A stretch of DNA of 64,000 nucleotides from Streptosporangium sp. NBC_01755 (GTDB lineage Bacteria; Actinomycetota; Actinomycetes; Streptosporangiales; Streptosporangiaceae), in contig NZ_CP109131.1 of NCBI RefSeq assembly GCF_035917995.1, positions 3,038,001-3,102,000 of the forward strand, written 5' to 3'. The position numbers were made by a program, and so were the translations under genes. Positions within the stretch are counted from its first letter, which is position 1. Every line of letters begins with the position of its first letter. Shown here piece by piece: positions 51,378-60,257 of this stretch. The notes beneath the pieces were generated by a model. That model saw nothing but the letters and a program-made list of their open reading frames with translations, was not told where the DNA came from and did no database searches.

Positions 51378-51451
51378 TGGTCAGGGGCGGGGTCGAACCG
51401 CCGACCTTCCGCTTTTCAGGCGGACGCTCGTACCGACTGAGCTACCTGACC
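51378..51451 (-). tRNA. tRNA-Phe (GAA)
   Basis: Acceptor GGTCAGG/CCTGACC, D-arm GCTC...GAGC, anticodon arm TCCGC-CTGAAAA-GCGGA with anticodon GAA, T-arm GGCGG-TTCGACC-CCGCC, discriminator A. CCA is not encoded. Confidence 0.95.
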
Positions 51452-51479
51452 TTGGTGGTGGATCGAACACCTACCTAAG

Positions 51480-51554
51480 CGGTCCTGACGGGACTTGAAC
51501 CCGCGACCTCCACCTTGACAGGGTGGCGAGCACTCCAAACTGCTCTACAGGACC
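51480..51554 (-). tRNA. tRNA-Asp (GTC)
   Basis: Acceptor GGTCCTG/CAGGACC, anticodon loop CTGTCAA with anticodon GTC, T-arm GCGGG-TTCAAGT-CCCGT, discriminator G as expected for Asp. Confidence 0.95.
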
Positions 51555-51660
51555 TTGCTTGGCTGGGGCTTTTGTCCCCCGCCTTTCTGGCTTTGCCAGC
51601 CTACCAGTTCTTCGGAGGTCTTCGACCTTCCGTTTCCCTGGCGAGCCTGGGCTCTGCCGG

Positions 51661-51733
51661 TGCCCCCAACGGGATTCGAACCCGTGTCGCCGCCTTGAAA
51701 GGGCGGTGTCCTAGGCCACTAGACGATGGGGGC
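51661..51733 (-). tRNA. tRNA-Glu (TTC)
   Basis: Acceptor GCCCCCA/TGGGGGC, anticodon loop CTTTCAA with anticodon TTC, T-arm ACGGG-TTCGAAT-CCCGT. It is the first of the three clustered tRNA genes on this strand (Glu, Asp, Phe). Confidence 0.95.
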
Positions 51734-51825
51734 TCAGGACTTGCGTCCCGTTCCGTCGCCGTGCTCCGCTGGAGACCTCTGAAGCATAGGGGACTTTTGC
51801 CCCGTTGCCAAAGCGGCTTTCCGGC

Positions 51826-53340
51826 CTACGGCGTCGGTGTGACGGCGATGGACCCCGTTGGAGACGGGGCGATCGTCGGCACAGGAGAAATTGTACGGCC
51901 AGGCTCGGTCTCAACGTGACGCTGGATCTGGACCGACTGCTCACCGAGCCCTCCCAGGGTGATGTCGTCCCAGGCCCGCAGGCGGTGCGTGTCGGCGTCG
52001 AAGTACAGGACCGAGGCCGCGACGGGGGTGGGCTCGTCGTGTTCGAGGGCTCGCAGACCGGCGCCGCCGGTGGATCCCTGGACCAGGAGGCGGCTGCCCG
52101 AGGGCAGCAGTTCGGTGGACCGCTCGTGCGAGTGGCCGGTAAGGATCATCGGGGCCGCACCGGAGAATCCCTTGGCGATCGTCGGGTCGTGGACGGCGAT
52201 CAGGTCGACCTGCTTGGGGAGCCGGGCCAGTTCGGCGGCGTGGGAGCGGCCCAGCGCGTCCAGGGACTCGAGGTTGGAGTCGACGGAGACGGACTTGTCG
52301 GGGGTGAACCGGGGGTCGCCCAGGCCGTAGACGCGCAGCCCGGCCACGGTCTTTGCCGAGTCGTCGAGGACGACCGCGCCCTTCTGCTTCGCCACGGCCC
52401 GCTGGGTGGTCATGGAGTCGTGGTTGCCCCTGACGAAGACGTACGGGACGCCGAAGGTGCCGATCTCCTCGACGAACTTGTCCTCGGGACCGGTGCCGTG
52501 GTCGGTCAGGTCGCCGGTGTCGATGATCGCATCGATCTTGAACTGGGTGGTGATCGAGCGGATGAGGTTCCAGGCGATGGGGCTGAGGTGGATGTCGGAG
52601 ACGTGCAGTATCCGGATCGAGGTGGGGTCGGCGTCGTAGACCGGCAGCGCGGAGACGACGTCGTAGAGCTGGGAGACGTTGTTGACGAGCTTGGCGAGCT
52701 GGACCCGGTAGGACTCGAACCTGGTCACGATCGACTCGGCGTCGCCGACCAGCGTCGGGGCGCCTGCCAGCAGGCCGGTGTACTTGGGTTCCACCACGGA
52801 GTCCGGCCGGAAGGTCAGGGCGATGGCGGCGCCCGTGCCGGCGATCGCGACGGCGACGCCCAGCATGCCCGCGAGGGCGGGTCCGGGGCGGCGGAAGACG
52901 ATCAGGGACGTGACCAGGGCACCCGCCAGGCCACAGAAGGCGGCGCGCACGATCAGCGTCCTGACGCCGTTGCCCAGCTCCTCCTCCAGGAGTGCGGGGA
53001 GCCGGTCCGCCGAAAGCCTCGGGTCGTCCAGGAATCCGCGCGCCCGCTCGGGGTTGATGTTCTCCAGGGTCACCCGGAGGCCGACCGGGGCGTTGTGGGT
53101 GTCAAACAGAAGTGTGCCGAAAGGGTGAGCGTCCACGACGGTCTCCCCGGTCCACGAGGGCTCCGCCGACATGCCGAGCTCCACCGGACCGACATTGGAC
53201 CGTACCGCCCCGCCGAGCATGATTCCGAGCCACGCACCCGCCAGTGCGACGGCGACGACGGCCATGCCGCGTGCGATCCGACCGGTGGCCAGACCGCCTG
53301 CGAGTCGACGGCTCCCCTGGGTCCAATCAGCGAATTTCAT
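51826..53340 (-). CDS. Membrane-anchored metallophosphoesterase
   Basis: Protein of 504 residues. An N-terminal TM segment (about 24-45) and two more near 125-170 anchor it; the C-terminal half is a calcineurin-like phosphoesterase with HVSDIHLS, DTGDLTDHG, VRGNHDSM, IAVHDPTI and LTGHSHERS as the five metal motifs. The proline- and threonine-rich tail is disordered. The catalytic domain is probably outside the cell. Substrate unknown. It is convergent with the tRNA genes' upstream side and divergent from the zincin gene. Confidence 0.88.
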   Translation of the reverse strand: MKFADWTQGSRRLAGGLATGRIARGMAVVAVALAGAWLGIMLGGAVRSNVGPVELGMSAEPSWTGETVVDAHPFGTLLFDTHNAPVGLRVTLENINPERARGFLDDPRLSADRLPALLEEELGNGVRTLIVRAAFCGLAGALVTSLIVFRRPGPALAGMLGVAVAIAGTGAAIALTFRPDSVVEPKYTGLLAGAPTLVGDAESIVTRFESYRVQLAKLVNNVSQLYDVVSALPVYDADPTSIRILHVSDIHLSPIAWNLIRSITTQFKIDAIIDTGDLTDHGTGPEDKFVEEIGTFGVPYVFVRGNHDSMTTQRAVAKQKGAVVLDDSAKTVAGLRVYGLGDPRFTPDKSVSVDSNLESLDALGRSHAAELARLPKQVDLIAVHDPTIAKGFSGAAPMILTGHSHERSTELLPSGSRLLVQGSTGGAGLRALEHDEPTPVAASVLYFDADTHRLRAWDDITLGGLGEQSVQIQRHVETEPGRTISPVPTIAPSPTGSIAVTPTP

Positions 53341-53375
53341 TTGCCTCCACCTCTACCCGGAAGCACCGGGGCAGA

Positions 53376-53726
53376 ATGACGGGTGTGATCGAGATCTCGC
53401 GGGAGAAGTTTGAGGAGCTTGTTGCCGAGGCCCTGGACACCATCCCCCCCGAGCTGACGAAAGTGATGGACAACGTGGTGCTCGTCGTCGTCGACGACCC
53501 GCCCGAACCAGATCTTCTAGGTCTTTACACCGGCATTCCCCTCACCGAACGGGGCGACTGGTACGCAGGAGTGCTACCCGACCGGATCGAGATCTACCGC
53601 AGGCCGATCTGCTCGATCTGCGAGACCGAGGACCAGGTCATCGAAGAGGTGCAGATAACCGTCGTCCACGAAATCGCCCACCATTTCGGCATCGACGACG
53701 ACCGGTTGCACGAGCTGGGCTGGTAA
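53376..53726 (+). CDS. Zincin-like metallopeptidase family protein
   Basis: Protein of 116 residues with HExxH near the end: VVHEIAHHFGIDDDRLHELG, where the later Asp/His may give the third ligand. The N-terminus FEELVAEALDTIPPEL is typical of this short minimal zincin family. Starts at 53376 (ATG) and 53385 (GTG) are both possible. Cytoplasmic, with unknown substrate; it is widely conserved in actinobacteria to my knowledge. Confidence 0.87.
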   Translation: MTGVIEISREKFEELVAEALDTIPPELTKVMDNVVLVVVDDPPEPDLLGLYTGIPLTERGDWYAGVLPDRIEIYRRPICSICETEDQVIEEVQITVVHEIAHHFGIDDDRLHELGW

Positions 53727-53894
53727 CTAGCCCCGTACAACACATCAAAACCACCGTTCCCGAAATACCACGGCTTATCATTACAGTTTGCATGTGCTTG
53801 ATTGCTTTCGGTTGCGCGTCGGCCTTATAGCGGGCACCGTAGGTTACACAGTGAACACCCACAGTCAGTGTGCCTGCGAGCTCAGCGGAGTCCT

Positions 53895-55190
53895 ATGGCG
53901 GCGACCAAGTCCGGCCGACTACCCGGGCGGCACCGCCGTCCGGCGGAACGCCAAGCGACCTACGGCGAGGTCATCGCCATCGGAGAGTTCCGCGCGCTCT
54001 GGATCGGCCAGGGGCTCTCCCTGCTCGGCGACCAGCTCTCCCGGGTGGCGTTGTCCGTCCTGGTCTTCGAGCGGACGGACTCGCCCCTGGCCACGGCGTC
54101 GGTCTATGCCCTGACCTACCTGCCACCGATCATCGGCGGGCCGCTTCTCGCCGGACTCGCCGACCGCCACTCCCGCCGGCGCATCATGCTCGTCTGTGAC
54201 GTGCTCAGGGCCCTCCTGGTCGCGCTCATGGCGATCCCCGGCACCTCGTTCGCCATGCTGTGCGTGCTGGTCTTCTGCGTGGTGCTGCTCAGCGCGCCGT
54301 TCTCCGCGGCACGGGCGGCGCTCCTGCCGGAGCTGCTCACGGGCGACCGCTACGTCGCGGGCTCCGCTCTGCAGAACATGACCAACCAGGGCGCGCAGAT
54401 GCTCGGCTTCGCCCTCGGCGGTGTCCTGATCATGGGAATGGGGCCGTACCGCGCGCTGGCCCTGGACGCGGCGACCTTCCTGGCCTCCGCGCTCATCATC
54501 GTCTCGGGCGTACGGCGGCGTCCCGCCCCCGTCTCCGCCGATGAGAACCGGCCCTCGATGTGGACGATGACCCGCGCCGGTGCCAGGCTGGTCTTCGGCG
54601 ACCCCCGGCTACGGACGCTGGTGCTCTTTGCCTGGCTCTGCGGCTTCTACGTGCTCCCCGAGGGGATCGCGGCTCCGTACGCCGGTGAGCTGACCAGGAA
54701 TCCCCAGCAGCTCTCCCTGGTCACCGGTCTACTGATGGGCGCCATGCCCACCGGTACCGTCGTCGGCGCGTTTCTGTTCAGCCGCTACGTCAGCCCGTCG
54801 AACCGGCTGCGGGCGATGGGCTGGATGGCGATGCTGACCTGCGCGCCGCTGATCCTGTGCGCGGCGCGGCCGCCGCTGCCCGTGGTGCTGCTGCTCTGGT
54901 TCGCCTCGGGGCTGGGCGGGGCCTACCAGCTCGCGGCCAACGCCGCGTTCGTGCAGTGCGTCCCCGCCGAACGGCGGGGACAGGCATTCGGTCTGGTCCA
55001 GTCGGGGCTGCTGGCCTCCCAGGGGGTCGGCATCCTCCTCGGCGGGGCCGCGGCCGACCACCTCGGCCCCGAGATCGTGGTGGCACTGGCCGGCGCGACC
55101 GGACTCGCCGTGGCGGCCGCGCTGGCCATGCTCTGGAGGGGATCCCGCAGGGAGATCATCGAGAGGGTTCGCGCGGAGGCGAACTCCTGA
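53895..55190 (+). CDS. MFS transporter (enterobactin-exporter-like MFS_3)
   Basis: Integral membrane protein of 431 residues with about 12 TM segments. Motif A is GLADRHSRRRIML after TM2, and ALWIGQGLSLLGDQLSRVALS begins TM1, typical of the EntS-like group. GGAG lies five bases before the ATG at 53895; a longer frame to 53802 is less likely. Probable exporter of a small molecule, without neighbouring biosynthetic genes to name it. Confidence 0.85.
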   Translation: MAATKSGRLPGRHRRPAERQATYGEVIAIGEFRALWIGQGLSLLGDQLSRVALSVLVFERTDSPLATASVYALTYLPPIIGGPLLAGLADRHSRRRIMLVCDVLRALLVALMAIPGTSFAMLCVLVFCVVLLSAPFSAARAALLPELLTGDRYVAGSALQNMTNQGAQMLGFALGGVLIMGMGPYRALALDAATFLASALIIVSGVRRRPAPVSADENRPSMWTMTRAGARLVFGDPRLRTLVLFAWLCGFYVLPEGIAAPYAGELTRNPQQLSLVTGLLMGAMPTGTVVGAFLFSRYVSPSNRLRAMGWMAMLTCAPLILCAARPPLPVVLLLWFASGLGGAYQLAANAAFVQCVPAERRGQAFGLVQSGLLASQGVGILLGGAAADHLGPEIVVALAGATGLAVAAALAMLWRGSRREIIERVRAEANS

Positions 55191-55191
55191 C

Positions 55192-55638
55192 TCACCCCTG
55201 GGGGCGGGGGTCGTCACCGCGCGGCGGCACCGTGCCGTACGGGGTCTGAGGGGCCTGAGGAGCCTGAGGAGCCTGAGGAGCCTGGTAGGGAGGGTACTGC
55301 GGGACCTGCTGGTGCGGCGCGTGGTGCCGGCTGGTGGCCTTGGCCCAGCCCTGCTCGGCCTTGTTCTTGGCATCCACCCAGATCGGGTTGTCCTTGTTCT
55401 TGTCGATCAGGTCCTGGAGGACCGACCTGTCCTTGTTCTCCTCGGGCAGGAGCGCCCAGCCGATCGCGTAGATCGCCACCCCAAGGCCACCGAAGAAGGT
55501 GACGATGGCGAGGGCCGCGCGGATGATGTTGGGGTCCACCCCGATGTAGCGTCCGAGGCCGGAGGCCACACCGGCGACGATGCGCCCGTCCCTGGTCCTG
55601 CGGAGCTGTTTGACGCCGGAAAAGTCGTTTTCGTTCAT
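55192..55638 (-). CDS. PspC-domain protein
   Basis: Protein of 148 residues: the PspC domain RTRDGRIVAGVASGLGRYIGVDP then AALAIVTFFGGLGVAIYAIGW spans one TM segment, followed by a linker and a C-terminal tail with a PQA-type triplet repeat (three in-frame copies, 9-bp repeats at about 55249-55282). PspC proteins take part in envelope stress responses. The coding region is convergent with the MFS gene, with one base between their stops. Confidence 0.87.
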   Translation of the reverse strand: MNENDFSGVKQLRRTRDGRIVAGVASGLGRYIGVDPNIIRAALAIVTFFGGLGVAIYAIGWALLPEENKDRSVLQDLIDKNKDNPIWVDAKNKAEQGWAKATSRHHAPHQQVPQYPPYQAPQAPQAPQAPQTPYGTVPPRGDDPRPQG

Positions 55639-55757
55639 GTGTTAAGACTGCCCGGTGGCGGGTCCTCATCACATCGGGATTCCCCCTGGCCCAACCCTGA
55701 CCCGCCCCCTCCTCGCACCGGCAATACCCTGACAGGGCCGAATAGAGAGGAAAACCC

Positions 55758-56915
55758 ATGGACGATCTCCTGCGTATCGACGACACGCTCGTAGAGGAGC
55801 AGCGCCTCATCCGCGACACCGTACGGGCCTTCGTCGCGGACCGGGTGCTCCCCCACATCGGCGACTGGTTCGAGGAGGCCGCCTTCCCCGCCCGCGAGCT
55901 CGCCCCGGCGCTCGGCTCGCTCGGCGTGCTGGGCATGCACCTTCAGGGGTACGGCTGCGCGGGCCTCGACGCCGTCTCGTACGGCGTGGCCTGCCGTGAG
56001 CTGGAGGCGGGAGACTCCGGGCTGCGGTCGTTCGTCTCCGTGCAGGGCTCGCTCGCGATGTTCCCGATCTGGAAGTACGGCTCCGCCGAGCAGAAGGACG
56101 AGTGGCTCCCCCGGATGGCCGCGGGCGAGGCGATCGGCTGCTTCGGCCTGACCGAGCCCGACCACGGCTCCGACCCCGCCGGCATGCGCACCCACGCCAA
56201 GCGGGACCCCTCGGGCGACTGGATACTCAACGGCGCCAAGATGTGGATCACCAACGGCTCCGTCGCCGATGTCGCCGTGGTCTGGGCGCAGACCGAGGAC
56301 GGCATCCGCGGCTTCGTGGTGCCCACCGACACCCCTGGCTTCACCGCCCCGGAGATCCACAAGAAGATGTCGCTGCGGGCCTCGGTGACCTCGTCGCTCT
56401 ACTTCGACGACGTCCGCCTCCCCGCCTCCGCCGTACTGCCCGGGGTGCGCGGCCTGAAGGGCCCGCTGTCCTGCCTGTCCGAGGCGCGCTTCGGCATCCT
56501 GTGGGGCGTGGTGGGCGCCGCCCGCGCCTGCCTGGAGTCGGCGGTCGACTACTCCACCTCCCGCGTCCAGTTCGGCAGGCCCATCGGCGGCTTCCAGCTG
56601 ACCCAGGAGAAGCTCGCCTGGATGTACGTCGGTCTGGGGCAGTCACAGCTCACCGCGCTCCACCTGGGCCGCCTCAAGGACGCGGGGACCCTCACCCCCC
56701 GCCAGGTCAGCTTCGGCAAGCTCGCCAACGTCCGCGCCGCCCTGGACATCGCCCGCCAGGCACGCTCCATCCTGGGCGGCAACGGCATCACGCTGGAGTA
56801 TCCGGTGATCCGGCACATGAACAACCTGGAGAGCGTGCTGACGTACGAGGGCACCCAGGAGATCCACACGCTCGTGCTCGGCGAGGCGCTGACCGGTATC
56901 CCCGCCTACCGCTGA
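55758..56915 (+). CDS. gcdH: Acyl-CoA dehydrogenase, glutaryl-CoA dehydrogenase type
   Basis: FAD enzyme of 385 residues. CFGLTEPDHGSDPAGM and WITNGSVADVAVVWA bind FAD and substrate; the catalytic base is the Glu of LTYEGTQEIHTL. DSGLRSFVSVQGSL carries the Arg typical of glutaryl-CoA dehydrogenases, which convert glutaryl-CoA to crotonyl-CoA in lysine and tryptophan breakdown. AGAGAGG precedes the ATG. The gene stands alone, so a different short-chain acyl-CoA substrate is also possible. Confidence 0.87.
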   Translation: MDDLLRIDDTLVEEQRLIRDTVRAFVADRVLPHIGDWFEEAAFPARELAPALGSLGVLGMHLQGYGCAGLDAVSYGVACRELEAGDSGLRSFVSVQGSLAMFPIWKYGSAEQKDEWLPRMAAGEAIGCFGLTEPDHGSDPAGMRTHAKRDPSGDWILNGAKMWITNGSVADVAVVWAQTEDGIRGFVVPTDTPGFTAPEIHKKMSLRASVTSSLYFDDVRLPASAVLPGVRGLKGPLSCLSEARFGILWGVVGAARACLESAVDYSTSRVQFGRPIGGFQLTQEKLAWMYVGLGQSQLTALHLGRLKDAGTLTPRQVSFGKLANVRAALDIARQARSILGGNGITLEYPVIRHMNNLESVLTYEGTQEIHTLVLGEALTGIPAYR

Positions 56916-56985
56916 CGCCTCCGCGTACCTTTGAAGGTCCCGCAGGGCCCTGGCGTACGCTCTGCCCGTGTCCGGCGTGCTCGGG

Positions 56986-57609
56986 CTACCTTCGGCGGGG
57001 GTGGCGCTGGGGCATCCCGCAGGGACGCCACTCGGGGGCCTGGGCCGCTTGCTCGAGCTTCTCCGCCCAGGAGACTCCCGTACGCAGGTAGAACCGGAGC
57101 AGTTCGGCGGTGGCGCGGGCGTCGGCCAGCGCGGCGTGGGCGCCGAGGAGCGGGATCCCCGCGCGCTCGCAGCACGCGGCGAGCGTCCACCTGCCGTCGG
57201 GGATGAAGCCCGGCGCCAGCCGCTGGGTGCACAGGGTCTCGGTCACCCACTCGCTGCCGGGAAGGCGCTGTAGGAAGCGCAGGTCGAAGGGGGCGTTGTG
57301 GGCCACCAGGACCCGGCCGGCGATCCGCTGCCAGACCTCGTCCAGCAACTCTTCGATCATCGGCGCGCCCGCGACCATCGCACCGGTGATGCCGTGAACG
57401 TGCACGGCCCCTGTGCCGCGCCTCGGGTTGACCAGTGAGTGCCACTCGTCGACGGTCTCGCCCTGGGCGTTCAGCGAGATGAGCGCTATCTCACAGATCC
57501 GGTCACCCCTGGACGGCGAGAAACCCGTGGTCTCCACGTCGACCACGACATACCCTTGCCTCGTGGAGACATGTGCGTTGCGGGCGGGCTCAAGCCCCGA
57601 GCTCGTCAT
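56986..57609 (-). CDS. DEDDh 3'-5' exonuclease (DnaQ-like)
   Basis: Protein of 207 residues. Exo I is VVVDVETTGFSPSRGD (Asp, Glu), Exo II is VLVAHNAPFDLRFL (Asp) and Exo III is HAALADARATAELL (His, Asp). It looks like a stand-alone proofreading or RNase T-like exonuclease. The ATG at 57609 is preferred over one at 57657. It is convergent with the dehydrogenase gene and divergent from tRNA-Lys. Confidence 0.87.
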   Translation of the reverse strand: MTSSGLEPARNAHVSTRQGYVVVDVETTGFSPSRGDRICEIALISLNAQGETVDEWHSLVNPRRGTGAVHVHGITGAMVAGAPMIEELLDEVWQRIAGRVLVAHNAPFDLRFLQRLPGSEWVTETLCTQRLAPGFIPDGRWTLAACCERAGIPLLGAHAALADARATAELLRFYLRTGVSWAEKLEQAAQAPEWRPCGMPQRHPRRR

Positions 57610-57725
57610 GCCCGCCACTCTAGGAGCCGGTCCCGCGTTCCACCTGCCGTTCCGCAAACAGGTGACCGCGAATGGGCCTGGCGACGGACGTTAGTGGACA
57701 CTATCCTCGGTACGCTGTCACCTGC

Positions 57726-57798
57726 GGGGCGTTAGCTCAATGGTTAGAGCTGCGGACTTTTAATCCGTAGGTTCTGGGTTCGAGTCCCAGGCGCCCTA
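57726..57798 (+). tRNA. tRNA-Lys (TTT)
   Basis: Acceptor GGGGCGT/GCGCCCT, D-arm GCTC...GAGC, anticodon arm GCGGA-CTTTTAA-TCCGT with anticodon TTT, T-arm CTGGG-TTCGAGT-CCCAG, discriminator A. Confidence 0.95.
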
Positions 57799-57808
57799 CC
57801 CCAATGAG

Positions 57809-57849
57809 CTGGGCAGACTTCCCATTTCCAACTCGGGAAGTCTGCCCAG
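57809..57849. terminator. Perfect 15-bp hairpin after tRNA-Lys
   Basis: CTGGGCAGACTTCCC (57809-57823) and its exact complement (57835-57849) enclose an 11-base loop ten bases after the tRNA. Probable terminator without a T-run. Confidence 0.8.
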
Positions 57850-57877
57850 GGTTGCAATGGTCGCCGTCAGGTTGCGG

Positions 57878-57965
57878 TCAGCCGTCCCACAGCGCCCGTC
57901 CCATCCGACCCGCCGCCTCGATCGCGAGCGTCTCCGTGATGTGGGTGGCTTGGTCGTGGTGAGCT
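57878..57965 (-). pseudogene. Possible integrase C-terminal tail relic
   Basis: On the minus strand about 28 residues read THITETLAIEAAGRMGRALW before a TGA, similar to the last helix of actinobacterial tyrosine recombinases. Its place next to tRNA-Lys and a hairpin fits an old integration site. Too short to be certain; the rest of 57850-58124 shows no gene. Confidence 0.35.
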
Positions 57966-58124
57966 GGGAATGACCGCCTCCCGTTCGAGCCTCTGGGACT
58001 CCTTGTGGAGCTTGAGAAGGACGATCAAGGCGGCGGCGCGGCGCGCCGCCGCACGGCCCGATGGAGGTACGGGGAGAGGGAGCGTGCCCGATCGGTGAAC
58101 CGAGGACTGCGGCGCGCCGCTCCA

Positions 58125-58382
58125 TCACCCGGTCCTGCGGTTCTTGTTGTATTCCTGGACCAGCTTGAAGAACCCGGATTCGGAGTCGGCGAACTTCGTG
58201 ACGCCCTTCTCCGGATCGGTCGTCACGAAGTGCAGCCAGGGCCCAGCGGCCGGCTTCAGGGCAGCCTCGATGGCGTCGGCGCCCGGGTTACAGATGGGAC
58301 CGGGCGGCAGGCCGAGGCGCGCATAGGTGTTGTACCGCGACCGGCTCTTGAGATCCTCCTTCGAGACCCTGACGCCGAACAT
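58125..58382 (-). pseudogene. MltG (endolytic transglycosylase), C-terminal fragment
   Basis: About 85 residues read SRYNTYARLGLPPGPICNPG, ADAIEAALKPAAG and LHFVTTDPEKGVTKFADS, the C-terminal active region of MltG/YceG proteins. The catalytic Glu and the membrane anchor are missing. The fragment is joined at about 58383 to a SUKH gene in another frame. Not expected to be functional. Confidence 0.75.
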
Positions 58383-58767
58383 CGATCCCGTTCGGTTCGA
58401 AGACCAGCACGGTGCCCTCGGAGCTCCGGCAGTCCACGGCGGCGTACATGCCGCATCCCCAGTCCAGGATCGGCAGGACATCCGCCGGCCAATGCACTTC
58501 ACCGCCAGACTCCGACATCGAGCGTTCCTCGCGGTAGACGTTCACTGCGGTACGCCCTTCTCCCGCGAGCGGAAAGAGCTGGTAGTCAGGGCCGAAGCCT
58601 CCGTTGGCCACCTCGCAGTAGAGCCGTGCGAGTACGGGAGGGAGTCCGAAACCCAAGATGATCTCCGCCTGTGCCACCTCTTCCGCCGTCGCAGGGGGAG
58701 GCAACGGTTCTCCGGGAGTCCCCGCCTTCACTGACACCCGCCGGAAAAGATCATCAATGTCTGTCAT
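58383..58767 (-). pseudogene. SMI1/KNR4 (SUKH) family protein, 3' truncated
   Basis: From the ATG at 58767 the frame reads DIDDLFRRVSVKAG, ATAEEVAQAEIILGFGLPPV and LARLYCEVANGGFGPDYQLF, the SUKH signature, then WPADVLPILDWGCGMYAAVD and LVFEPNG. Relatives continue with about 40 more residues; here the frame runs into MltG sequence and stops at 58288. SUKH proteins are often immunity proteins or stress-related. A truncated product could be made, but the fold is incomplete. Confidence 0.7.
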
Positions 58768-58962
58768 GGCGATGATCCTGCCATCCACCCACGACAGATC
58801 CGTCGGCGACCGAGGACCGTCGCAGGTTGCATCTCCGGCTGCACTACAGGGACGTTCAGCACCGTTCAGGATGGACCAGGCAGGCCCGCCAACCGTGAAC
58901 CGCGCGTCGTTGTCCCGGTCACGAAGCAAGAAGCGCAGACCGCGCATAACGGAGGCGGGACC

Positions 58963-60171
58963 TCACGTGCTCACCCGGATGGGGAGGGACTCCCAGGTCT
59001 GCAGTGTGTTGTTGAGGCCTCTGCGGGGCGGAGCGGCCGGCTCGATCTGCTTGATGCGGCGCGCGAGGACGGTGAGCAGGACTTCGGCCTCAAGTCGGGC
59101 GACATGCTGGCCGACACACTGGTGGATGCCCATGCCGAAACCCAGGTGGCCTGACGGATCGCGGGTGAGATCGAAGGCGTCGGGATTGTGCCACCGGCGA
59201 GGATCGCGGTTGGCCGCACCGAGCAGCATGAGGATCTTTTTGTGCTTGGGGATGGTCGCGTCGGCGAACGCCGTCTCCGTGGCGGTGGTGTGGAACACCA
59301 TCTGCAGGGGGGAGGCCCAGCGTACGGCCTCGTCGAAGGCGACGCGCGCGAGCTGCGGCTGCTCACGTAGCCGTTGCCATTGCTCCGGATGCGTGGCGAA
59401 AGCGTGCAGGATCGCGGCGATCCCGTGCACGGTGGTGTCGACCCCGGCCGACAGCAGTGAGCGCACCACGAGCGGCGCCTGTTGCTGAGTGAGGTCGCCT
59501 CGATCGGCGGCGGCCCAGATCTCGGCGCCGAAACCGCCCTCGGCGAGAACCTCCCGGGCGCACAGGGTGGTGACCCATGCGGAGAGTTCGGCCAGCCGGT
59601 TCGCGCTGCGGGTGAAAAGGTCGTTTTTAGGGCCGAAGGCGTTGAAGACCAGGTCACCGTAGGCCAGGAGGTCCTCCCGGCCCTCCTTGGGCAGGCCGAC
59701 CGCGTCGGGGAAGACCTTGAGCGGGAAGGCGGCGGCCAAGGCGGGCATGGCGTCGAATTCGCCGCCCGCGGCGACGAGGCGTTCGACGAGTTCCTCGGCG
59801 TCCGCGGTCCACTGCTCGCGCACCCGCCGCAGCACTCGCGGGCTGAGGATCTTGCTGAGTACGCGGCGAGGGGCGTCGTGCAGGGGAGGGTCCGACTCCG
59901 TCGGCATGGCAGGGAGACGCCAGGGCTTCTCGGTATGGAAGTTGGCCAGGCCGACACCGGCACCGACCTGGAAGTGCTGCCAGTCGACCATGGCTGCGCC
60001 GACCTCGTCATAGCGGCCCAGCGCGTAGACGTCGTAGCGGTTCAGGTACACCACCGGGCCCGCCTCGCGCAGGGCGATCTGCATGGGGGTTCGGTCGCGT
60101 AGGTTCTCGTGGTCGAACGGGTCGATGTCACTGGTGGGGAGGGCGGCGGCATCCTGGCGGATGGAGGTCAT
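58963..60171 (-). CDS. Cytochrome P450
   Basis: Soluble bacterial P450 of 402 residues. Heme-binding loop FGMGIHQCVGQHVA with the Cys ligand, I-helix SAGVDTTVHG and K-helix FDEAVRWASPLQM are all present. The N-terminal part PMQIALREAGPVVYL resembles the CYP199-type acting on aromatic acids, but substrate assignment is uncertain. The upstream reductase gene, 59 bases away on the same strand, is the obvious electron donor. It is the last gene of the monooxygenase operon. Confidence 0.9.
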   Translation of the reverse strand: MTSIRQDAAALPTSDIDPFDHENLRDRTPMQIALREAGPVVYLNRYDVYALGRYDEVGAAMVDWQHFQVGAGVGLANFHTEKPWRLPAMPTESDPPLHDAPRRVLSKILSPRVLRRVREQWTADAEELVERLVAAGGEFDAMPALAAAFPLKVFPDAVGLPKEGREDLLAYGDLVFNAFGPKNDLFTRSANRLAELSAWVTTLCAREVLAEGGFGAEIWAAADRGDLTQQQAPLVVRSLLSAGVDTTVHGIAAILHAFATHPEQWQRLREQPQLARVAFDEAVRWASPLQMVFHTTATETAFADATIPKHKKILMLLGAANRDPRRWHNPDAFDLTRDPSGHLGFGMGIHQCVGQHVARLEAEVLLTVLARRIKQIEPAAPPRRGLNNTLQTWESLPIRVST

Positions 60172-60205
60172 GGTTGGGCTCCGGTAGGCGTGATGGACGC
60201 TCGGT

Positions 60206-60257
60206 CACAGGTCCAGGACGAGGCGGTCGGTCACAGGTCCAGGACGAGGCGGTCGGT
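60206..60257. repeat. 26-bp tandem duplication over the reductase stop codon
   Basis: Units 60206-60231 and 60232-60257 are identical, starting CACAGGTCCAGGACG and ending GGCGGTCGGT. The inner copy encodes the last residues of the reductase; the outer copy lies just behind the stop codon. The protein itself is not altered. Confidence 0.8.

Noticed and set aside
51805-53379. 524-codon frame opposite the metallophosphoesterase
   Set aside because: Gly/Val/Asp-rich shadow without motifs; the other strand carries five phosphoesterase motifs.
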